Shown here in pieces: positions 57,438 to 64,000 of a stretch of DNA of 64,000 nt; position 1 is the first letter of the stretch, and every line of letters begins with the position of its first letter. A program made the translations under genes and the position numbers. The stretch spans positions 62,001 through 126,000 of the forward strand of contig JAIEUA010000003.1 in NCBI GenBank assembly GCA_019744815.1, in the 5' to 3' direction. The notes beneath the pieces were generated by a model, which was not told the DNA's origin, did no database searches, and saw only the letters and a list, made by a program, of their open reading frames with translations. Source of the stretch: Phycisphaerales bacterium. GTDB taxonomy: Bacteria > Planctomycetota > Phycisphaerae > Phycisphaerales > UBA1924.

Positions 57438-58727
57438 TCACGCGGCGTTCAACTTCTCGATGGGTTCCTGCGCCGCGTCCGCGTTTTGCGCCGGAGCGGA
57501 GCCGTCGTTCAGCTGCTTGAGCTCCGCGAGAGTCTGCTCCAGCTCTTGCGAGGCCGAGACGATCGCGGCCATGCTCGAGCGATCGCGGACATCGGTGAGC
57601 CGCATCGCGAGGATCTGGCTTCGGGAAACGATGGTCTGGAGCAGTTCGGCGGCGTGTCGGCCGGACTCGCCGATCTTGCGGGCCCGCACCAGAAGATCGA
57701 TGTCCTTCGCCGACGGGCGCTCGGGCACCGGCATGAACTGCCGGTTCTGCTTGGACTGACGCAGGAGCGCCAAGTTCTCGCGGCACAGGGTCTGTAGCGC
57801 GTGGAGGGCGAACTCTTCCGGGCTCTTGTCCGAGATCCCCAGCGCCGCGAGGCGATCGCTGACGGAGCGAAGGAGCAGCGCGCCGAACTCCTTCATCGCG
57901 GGTGGGCGCACGCCGGAGGTCGGGAGCATGATCGCGATGCTGGGCGGGGCGTCGAAATCACCGGACCAGCCCAGGCCGAGCGAGCGGACCAGGGCCGCGC
58001 TGCCGGAGACCAGCCCGATGAGGGCTTTCTCGTCGCACTCAGGGATCTGCTCGTAGGGCGTGCCGTGATGGACCATGACCGAGGCAAGCTCGGGCGGAAG
58101 GTCCCAGTGTGTGGCGAGCGCCTTGCCGGCGTCGCGGTAATCGATGCCTAGCACGCGGCGTTCGACAAACCCGCTGGAGACGCACTCCTGGCGGGCGAGC
58201 TCGATGACGCGGGCGTACGCCTTGGGCAGCACGTGGTCGAGCACAAGCTTGCCCACGGCGTGCAGCATCCCGGCGATGAAGGCCTCTTCGGGAGCGATGC
58301 GGAGCTCGGCCTTGTTGTGCAGGGCGAGCAACTCGGCGGTGGACGCGACGCAGACGCAATACTGCCAGAAGCCGTCGCGGTCGAGCCGGCCTTCGGCATT
58401 GTCCTGTGGGGCGAGGGCCGCGAAGGCGCTAGCGCCCACGGCGGCGTTGCGCACCGCGTCGAGGCCGACGAGCACGACCGCCCGCCGGATCGAGGTGATC
58501 TTCTCGCCCACACCCTTGTCGGCGCGGCGGCACAGGCCGAGGATGCGGCCGGAGAGCACGGGATCGGTTTCGATGAGGCGCGCGATCTCACCCAGGTCGG
58601 CGCCCTGAGCGTTCTCCAGAGCCATGAGGCGCGACGCCACCGGGGCGAGCGGGGGCAGCGAAGCGACCTGCTTCAGGATGAGCTCGATGTTCTGTTGCCG
58701 TGGGGCGGGCGCGCTGAGAACGGTCAC
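57438..58727 (-). CDS. HDOD-domain signalling protein
   Basis: This 429-residue protein has an N-terminal HDOD domain (about 15-225: SLPPLAPVASRLMALENAQG, EEAFIAGMLHAVGKLVLDHV) and a helical C-terminal half with no recognised domain. HDOD domains are catalytically silent HD-fold modules that bind partners in regulation. GTG 58727 is preceded by AAGGAG with 6 nt spacing. It lies between the HTH-receiver gene and the pseudo-receiver-GAF gene, so the three likely form one pathway. A second HDOD gene is at 21.7 kb. Confidence 0.83.
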   Translation of the reverse strand: MTVLSAPAPRQQNIELILKQVASLPPLAPVASRLMALENAQGADLGEIARLIETDPVLSGRILGLCRRADKGVGEKITSIRRAVVLVGLDAVRNAAVGASAFAALAPQDNAEGRLDRDGFWQYCVCVASTAELLALHNKAELRIAPEEAFIAGMLHAVGKLVLDHVLPKAYARVIELARQECVSSGFVERRVLGIDYRDAGKALATHWDLPPELASVMVHHGTPYEQIPECDEKALIGLVSGSAALVRSLGLGWSGDFDAPPSIAIMLPTSGVRPPAMKEFGALLLRSVSDRLAALGISDKSPEEFALHALQTLCRENLALLRQSKQNRQFMPVPERPSAKDIDLLVRARKIGESGRHAAELLQTIVSRSQILAMRLTDVRDRSSMAAIVSASQELEQTLAELKQLNDGSAPAQNADAAQEPIEKLNAA

Positions 58728-58763
58728 GGGGAGCTCCTTGCGGCAACCAAGTGGGCTCGGGTC

Positions 58764-59429
58764 TCACGCCGCGAGGCGCATGGCGGGGTTGAGCAGCGCA
58801 TCGACGCGGAGCCGGAGGTCGTTGGTCGAGACGGGCTTCCGCAGATACCCGTTGGCGCCGGCGGCCATGACGCGGTCAAAGTCGGACTGCTGCTCGGAGC
58901 CGCTGACGCACAGGACGCAGGTGTCCTTGAACTCTTCGCGCTGGCGGAGCCGGGAGCAGACCAGCACGCCGTTGATGTCCGGGAGCATGAGATCGAGGAC
59001 GATCACGTGCGGGCGGAAGGCCTCGGTCGCGAGGCCCGCGTCGTAGCCCGTGGCGGCCGTGCGGACTTCGTACCGCGACGTGTCGGAGAAGGCGTGCTCG
59101 CCCAGCCGCACGAACGCCTCGTCGTCGTCGACGATGAGCACACGCGTGCGGGTGTCCTTGTTCTCGTGTACACCCAAGATGTCGGTGGGAATGGAGTTGG
59201 CTTGCATGAAGCGGAGCAACTCGTCCCGGGGGATGCGACGGAACTTGGATCCGGGGACCCGGAAGCCCGTCAGGCGACCGGCGTCGAAGCAGCGGATGAT
59301 GGTCTGCTGGCTGACTTTGCAAACCGCGGCGGCCTCGCCGGTGGTGAAGATGCGCTTGGTGGACAGCGGCTCGCCGTCCTCCGTGATGTTGGTCGGGATG
59401 TTGTGCGGCTCGTGTGGCTTGGAATCCAT
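58764..59429 (-). CDS. Response regulator with N-terminal excisionase-like HTH
   Basis: This 221-residue protein begins with a MerR/excisionase-like helix-turn-helix (about 27-76: IFTTGEAAAVCKVSQQTIIR, FRVPGSKFRRIPRDELLRF). It ends in a receiver domain (about 94-212) with acidic D101-D103, phosphoacceptor Asp146 (VIVLDLMLP) and the Lys in YLRKPVS. Placing the DNA-binding part before the receiver reverses the usual order. ATG 59429. No histidine kinase is in the window. It leads a three-gene minus-strand operon. Confidence 0.85.
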   Translation of the reverse strand: MDSKPHEPHNIPTNITEDGEPLSTKRIFTTGEAAAVCKVSQQTIIRCFDAGRLTGFRVPGSKFRRIPRDELLRFMQANSIPTDILGVHENKDTRTRVLIVDDDEAFVRLGEHAFSDTSRYEVRTAATGYDAGLATEAFRPHVIVLDLMLPDINGVLVCSRLRQREEFKDTCVLCVSGSEQQSDFDRVMAAGANGYLRKPVSTNDLRLRVDALLNPAMRLAA

Positions 59430-59672
59430 GTCTCGGCTCCGGTCTCTGTGTCCTCCCGGACGATGCGAGTCATCGGACCCGTCACCCGCCGACTTCATGT
59501 GAAGATGCAACGCCTTTGCGGATTGGGTTCTCCCCCCGAGTGCCAGAAGCGCGTGGCGCGAGGGTTGCGCTCCTTGGCACCGGTCCGAGCACCGGCGGAC
59601 AGTGGGGGGAGCCGTAGGAGATCTGGGGGTAATGAAGGTGTCGGGGGCGGCGACCGGGAGGGCCGGCGACCA

Positions 59673-60389
59673 TCACCCGTGCGAATCAGGGTGGAGCTGC
59701 CGCCACTTCGTGACCGCTTCGGGCTCCCGCGGGTAGATCGGTGCGAGGGCGTCGGGCTCGATCGAGCCGTGCTGGGCGTGCAGGAGTTCGCCGACTTCCA
59801 AGACCACCGAGGCATCGAAGCGGGGGGGCCGGATCTCGATCCCGAGGCGCTCCGCCTCGGCTCGAATCGGCAGCGGGACGAACTGATCCGCGATCAGCGT
59901 GCCCACCCCCAGCGACGCGAGATCCGGGGCCTCGATGAGCCGTTGCTGGCTGGGCGTGCCGGACCCCTCCGGGAACACCGTCGCATGCGAGCTGTTGCCC
60001 TTGCTCGCGAGCAGCACGCCGATCGATCGTGGCGGGGAGCTTTCGTGGCAGTCGCGCCTGGCGGCCAGCGCCAGCGCCGAGGCGGTGGGAACGCCCACAC
60101 ATCCCGCCCCGGAGGTGAAGGCCAACACCTTGGCGACCGTGACGCAGACACGAAGCGCCGTGAACCCACCGGGGCCGATCGACACCGCGATCAGTCCCAG
60201 ATCGCTGGGGGTGAGCTTCGTACGCCGAAAGAGTCGGTCGATCGCGGGCATGAGGTCATCGTGCCGACCGGCCGCGACCGGTTCGTGGTGGATGGAACCT
60301 TCCAGCCGCAGCGCGACCCCGCCGCCGCCCGGTCCGAGGGCGGAGGGGTTGCTGGTCTCGATCGCCAGGGTGACCGGGGTGCGGGACAT
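59673..60389 (-). CDS. tsaB: tRNA threonylcarbamoyladenosine biosynthesis protein TsaB
   Basis: This 238-residue ASKHA-fold protein starts with TLAIETSNPS and contains VSIGPGGFTALRVCVTVAK and the GVPTASALALAA segment typical of TsaB. It works with TsaD and TsaE to make t6A37 in tRNAs that read ANN codons. TsaB itself has a degraded nucleotide site. ATG 60389 is the only start that gives a normal N-terminus; the very long frame upstream on this strand is the shadow of the plus-strand DUF115 gene. Confidence 0.9.
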   Translation of the reverse strand: MSRTPVTLAIETSNPSALGPGGGGVALRLEGSIHHEPVAAGRHDDLMPAIDRLFRRTKLTPSDLGLIAVSIGPGGFTALRVCVTVAKVLAFTSGAGCVGVPTASALALAARRDCHESSPPRSIGVLLASKGNSSHATVFPEGSGTPSQQRLIEAPDLASLGVGTLIADQFVPLPIRAEAERLGIEIRPPRFDASVVLEVGELLHAQHGSIEPDALAPIYPREPEAVTKWRQLHPDSHG

Positions 60390-60593
60390 CGGTAGAGAGT
60401 ATGAAACGAACGCTCGGAGGCGCGTGGTCGGGTCCGGGCAATTTCTGCCGCTGTCGGGGCCGCAGAGCCGATCCAAGCATGGTTCCGCGGCGGAGCCAGC
60501 GTGCGCGATCGCTCCGGCCGCCATGGTCCCACCGGATCGGCGGTGTTGGCACCCCGATCCGTGACCCGACTCTGAGCCAAGGACGGAGCAGCA

Positions 60594-63500
60594 GTGAGCC
60601 TGGGCGAGCCGACGACATCCAATGAATTCCACGCATCCGCCGCCCTCGATCCGCTGGGGGTCGATCTGGGCGTGTTCTTTGGCGACGCCGCGGGGGCGGT
60701 GCATAAGCCTGAGTTGCCGCCGATCATCCCCGCTCGTGCGTTGACGTTGCCCGCCGGGGCGTGCGTGTACGCGCCGTCGGCCGCGCAGCGGGAAGCCACG
60801 CTCGACAAAAACCTCCGCGCGATGCCGGCGCAGGCGATCCGAACGATCCGCAAGATCGCGCAGGCGACGCCTCGCCAAGATGTCGTGTTCGTGCGCACCG
60901 GCGAAGGCCTCCTCAGCGCGATCCTTCAGGAGGGCAGCGTGCCCCGGCAGCTCGCCAGCCTGCACCGGCCCGGTGCCGAGGCGGCGACGCTGACCAAGCA
61001 CCTGGACGTGACCGCCGCGGGCGCGACGGTGGCGTTGGGGTTCGGGCTGGGGTACCACGTGGCGGAGGTCGCGCGTCGGTACGGAAAGATGGGTGTGGTG
61101 CTGGCGTTTGAGCCGGATGTCTCGCTGCTGCGGGCGGTCTTTGAGCACGTCGATCACAGCGAGTGGCTTTCGCTCCGCAACTGCGTCATCGTCACCGAGC
61201 CCGACGACTCGGGCGAGATCACCGCGTCGATCACCGGTGCCGAGGGCATCTTCATGGTCGGCACCCGCATGCTCGAGCACCCGCCGAGCAAGGCCCGCCT
61301 GGGCGATCGGGGCGAGCGTTTCGGCAAGAGCCTCGCCGCCGCCATGCGGGCGGTGCGGACGTCGATTGTCACCACGCTCGTGCAGGTCGACACCACGGTC
61401 CGGAACCTGCTGGGGAACCTGGAGTCCTACGCCAACGCGCCGGGCATCGAAGACCTCAAGGGCATCGCGAGCGGCAAGCCCGCGATCGTGGTCTCCGCCG
61501 GTCCGAGCCTGCGTCGGAACATCGAGCTGCTCTTGCGTCCGGGCGTGCGGGACCGCTTTGTCATCATCGCCGTGCAGACGGTTCTCAAGAACCTTCTCGC
61601 CCGGGGCATCCGCCCGCACTTCGTCACCGCGCTCGACCACGCCGCGATCAGCAAACGCTTTTACGAGGGGCTCACCGCCGCGGATGTGGAGGGCGTGACG
61701 CTGGTCGTGGAGCCGAAAGCGAGCCCGGCGATCTTCGAGGCCTGGCCGGGCGCGATCCGCTGCCCGGGCGAGCGGATCCTCGACAGCATCCTGACCGACG
61801 GCGCCGACGAGGCGACGCAGAAAGCCTTCACGCGGGAGCGGGGCGAGCTGCGACCCGGCGCGACGGTGGCGCACCTTGCGTATTACCTCGCCCGCCACAT
61901 GGGCGCGGACCCGGTCGTCTTCATCGGGCAGGACCTCGGTTTCACCGACGGGCAGTACTACGCCGCGGGCGCGGCGATCCATCAGGTCTGGTCGGGGGAG
62001 CTGAACTCCTTCCGCACGCTCGAGATGCTGGAGTGGGAGCGCATCGTGCGGGAACGCTCGATGCTGCACCGGCTGCGCGACCACCTCGGCCGCCCCTGCT
62101 ACAGCGACGAGCAGATGACGACCTACCTCGTCCAGTTCGAACGCGACTTCGGCGAGGACCTCGCCAAGGGCCTGCGTGTGATCGACGCCACCGAGGGCGG
62201 GATCGCCAAGCGGCACGCGACCGCGATGCCCTTGCTCGAAGCGATCGAGACCTTCGGAACGAACGCGACACAGTCCCTGCCCGGCGTTTCTCGCAGCGTG
62301 AGCGATTCCCGCCGGCGTTCGTTGTTGCTGGAGCGGGTGAGGCAGGTGCGGGCGGAGATCTGGCGCGTCGGCGAGATCAGCCGCGCGACCGGACGCACCC
62401 TGCAAGAAGTCATCACGCATCACGCGGATCAGCACCGGGTGAACAACCTGATCGGGGCGATCGAGACCCACGCGGCAGAGGTGACCAAGATCGAGCCGGC
62501 GTACGCGCTGGTGCAGCACCTCAACCAGACGGGCATCCTGAATCGATTCAAGGCCGATCGCGCCATCGAGCTGAACACCACGCTCTCGCCGCTGGAGCGC
62601 CAGAAGCGCCAGGCCGAACGCGACCTCAAGAACGTGAGCTGGCTCGCGGACTCGGCGGACGAGCTCGGCTCGATGTTCGACGGCGTGATCGCCCGCCTCA
62701 GCGGCGGCAAGGCGTCGGTGTCGGTCTCCGGCAGCCCCGCTCTGAGCAAACGCATCGAGTCCGCGGCCGCGGAAGTGGGCATCGTGCACGCCGAGCGGCG
62801 CGTCGACGCGGCGATCATCGTCGATACCGAGTTCGGCGGGCTTGGCACGCCCCGCGACCTGTCGCGGCCCATCCACGCCGGGCTCAACGCCCTCCAGATG
62901 ACCGTGGCGCGCGTGTCGCGATCGCAGCGGATCTCGCATCTCACGCTGTTCACCAACAGCGTGACGCAGACCAAGGCTTTGCTTGGCGACGCCGCCCGCG
63001 GAAAGAGCATCGGCCCGAAGATCGAGTTCGTCGAGGTCCCGGCTGAGCAGCTGCGTGCTCGCCATCGCGGCGTGCGAGCGGCCCGCCTGTGCGCCTCCGC
63101 GTGCTGGCGCGGCGGGGTTGCGAATGTGTCCGTGTTCGATGAGGTGTTTCCGCCCGCGGCGCTCGCCGGTCTGTTCACGCGAACGAACCGCCAGCCGCCG
63201 CAGGGATTGATACCGATCAACGCCGACTGGTGCCTCGTGGACCCGCGTCTCCTCGACGCGATGGTCGATCGCTACGCGGCCCCGGGCGAGACCCACCGCA
63301 TGGTCTTCGCCCACGCCACGCCGGGCCTCACCGCGTGCCTGCTCGACCAGGCGCTGATCGAGGACTTCGCAACCAAGAGCGGCGAGGCCGGACCATTGGC
63401 GTCGCTGGGCACGGTGCTGAGCTACCTGCCCATCGCTCCACAGGCCGATCCGATCACCCGCCCGGCGTGCGTCGGAACGGATCATGTCGTGCGCGATCTC

Positions 63501-64000
63501 GCCCGGCGTCTCATCGCCGATCGGCCCGAAACACTCGCTTGGATCGGTGAGGTGTGCAAGGGTCTGGGCGATCGATGGCTGGAGGCTGACGCGTCCGCGA
63601 TCGCTCGTCGAGCCGGGGAGCTGGCCCAGCCCGTTGTTCCCGAGCAGATCCGCGTCGAGCTCGTCCGAGCCGTGCGGCCGCGTGATCCCGTGCAGCTGCT
63701 GGATCTCGCGGTCCTCGAGTCGGCTCTGCGTGCCTGCGTTGCAACGGTGGACCCGCGTCACACGTGCCTGAGCTTTGATCTGGGCGACGCTCTCAAGCAT
63801 CCCGCGGCGGCCAAGGCGATCGAGCTCGCCCGCGCTCTGGGCTTCGCCGCGGTGCACGTGCGCACCGAGCTGCACACCGATGAAGCGTGCGACACCCTTC
63901 TGGCAACTCGCCCCGATGTGATCAGCGTGGACCTGCACGCCGACACGCCGGAAACCTATCGACTCGTCCGCGGGCTCGATCAGCACGAGGCGGTGGTGGG
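60594..64000 (+). CDS. Giant DUF115 (Maf/MptE-like) protein, partial at window end
   Basis: An open frame of at least 1135 codons begins at GTG 60594 (GGAG 5 nt upstream) and leaves the window. The N-terminal part has the Rossmann-like GFGLGYHVAEVARRYG. The DUF115 core starts near residue 297 with VVSAGPSLRRNIELLL and includes VVFIGQDLGFTDGQYYAAG. Maf proteins of this family attach nonulosonic sugars to flagellin. Further along, a region around 730-960 (PINADWCLVDPRLLDAMVDR) looks like a sugar-nucleotide cytidylyltransferase. The last visible part (LARALGFAAVHVRTELHTDE) resembles a TIM-barrel of the radical SAM type but shows no CxxxCxxC. The C-terminal assignments are tentative. Confidence 0.75.
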   Translation, partial: MSLGEPTTSNEFHASAALDPLGVDLGVFFGDAAGAVHKPELPPIIPARALTLPAGACVYAPSAAQREATLDKNLRAMPAQAIRTIRKIAQATPRQDVVFVRTGEGLLSAILQEGSVPRQLASLHRPGAEAATLTKHLDVTAAGATVALGFGLGYHVAEVARRYGKMGVVLAFEPDVSLLRAVFEHVDHSEWLSLRNCVIVTEPDDSGEITASITGAEGIFMVGTRMLEHPPSKARLGDRGERFGKSLAAAMRAVRTSIVTTLVQVDTTVRNLLGNLESYANAPGIEDLKGIASGKPAIVVSAGPSLRRNIELLLRPGVRDRFVIIAVQTVLKNLLARGIRPHFVTALDHAAISKRFYEGLTAADVEGVTLVVEPKASPAIFEAWPGAIRCPGERILDSILTDGADEATQKAFTRERGELRPGATVAHLAYYLARHMGADPVVFIGQDLGFTDGQYYAAGAAIHQVWSGELNSFRTLEMLEWERIVRERSMLHRLRDHLGRPCYSDEQMTTYLVQFERDFGEDLAKGLRVIDATEGGIAKRHATAMPLLEAIETFGTNATQSLPGVSRSVSDSRRRSLLLERVRQVRAEIWRVGEISRATGRTLQEVITHHADQHRVNNLIGAIETHAAEVTKIEPAYALVQHLNQTGILNRFKADRAIELNTTLSPLERQKRQAERDLKNVSWLADSADELGSMFDGVIARLSGGKASVSVSGSPALSKRIESAAAEVGIVHAERRVDAAIIVDTEFGGLGTPRDLSRPIHAGLNALQMTVARVSRSQRISHLTLFTNSVTQTKALLGDAARGKSIGPKIEFVEVPAEQLRARHRGVRAARLCASACWRGGVANVSVFDEVFPPAALAGLFTRTNRQPPQGLIPINADWCLVDPRLLDAMVDRYAAPGETHRMVFAHATPGLTACLLDQALIEDFATKSGEAGPLASLGTVLSYLPIAPQADPITRPACVGTDHVVRDLARRLIADRPETLAWIGEVCKGLGDRWLEADASAIARRAGELAQPVVPEQIRVELVRAVRPRDPVQLLDLAVLESALRACVATVDPRHTCLSFDLGDALKHPAAAKAIELARALGFAAVHVRTELHTDEACDTLLATRPDVISVDLHADTPETYRLVRGLDQHEAVV

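Noticed and set aside
59673..63986. A 1437-codon open frame on the minus strand above tsaB
   Set aside because: Only the last 239 codons encode TsaB. The rest is antisense to the plus-strand DUF115 gene and reads as Arg/His/Gly/Asp-rich sequence without motifs.
1..64000. tRNA, rRNA, prophage, integrase, transposase or replication origin
   Set aside because: I looked for T-loop motifs, DnaA-box clusters and recombinase motifs and saw none that I could support.

Overview
The window looks like chromosomal DNA of a high-GC planctomycete, most likely of the Phycisphaerae. The evidence is a secreted subtilase with a C-terminal Asp/Asn-rich dockerin-like tail, an AroD-AroE fusion, HpnC/D-HpnE squalene genes, LpxA and an OmpH-like periplasmic protein, DUF115 and DUF5658 proteins, many GTG starts, and dense dispersed palindromic repeats. 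I see no tRNA, rRNA, CRISPR array, transposase or phage gene. The clade assignment is inference from gene content, not from a marker gene.

Layout. 0-4 kb: a HEPN/MNT toxin-antitoxin pair runs into a tRNA-dihydrouridine synthase, followed on the minus strand by a polyprenyl diphosphate synthase and a methyltransferase. 3.9-6.1 kb: an accessory patch of two small membrane proteins of unusual composition, a solitary DNA methyltransferase and a membrane protein. 6.2-9.1 kb: asparagine synthetase and a HAD hydrolase. 9.3-12.5 kb: a minus-strand operon of regulator, ABC ATPase and ABC permease with 8-nt gene overlaps. 12.7-18.5 kb: prfA, a DUF418 protein, an HI0933-type flavoprotein and AroDE. 19.0-20.6 kb: dehydratase, acyl carrier protein and dehydratase. 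20.8-28.2 kb: recO, an HDOD protein, sthA and alaS. 28.2-32.1 kb: an ATP synthase operon holding only Fo and delta, closed by a strong terminator.

32.4-35.9 kb: a ParA-type ATPase fused to a glycogen-binding (CBM48/AMPK-type) domain, paired with a MinD/FlhG-like protein that lacks its P-loop. I regard this as the best candidate for an undescribed system. 36.2-42.8 kb: aroB, rsfS, a metallo-beta-lactamase-fold hydrolase, lpxA, lipB, an OmpH-like chaperone and murQ. 42.9-46.5 kb: an alpha-oxoamine synthase and squalene genes. 46.7-55.9 kb: a secreted EEP-fold nuclease/phosphatase, a lipoprotein, ogt, a secreted protein, two tandem paralogous membrane proteins, der and the subtilase. 56.2-59.4 kb: a signalling operon (HTH-receiver, HDOD, pseudo-receiver-GAF). 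59.7-64 kb: tsaB and a very large DUF115 (Maf-like) protein that runs off the window end.

Two genome-scale themes stand out. First, several families of palindromic repeats lie between genes, inside genes in frame, and at gene ends where they supply the stop codon. Second, arrays with a 7-8 nt period lie just upstream of several start codons. Base skew is also regional and does not follow the coding strand.
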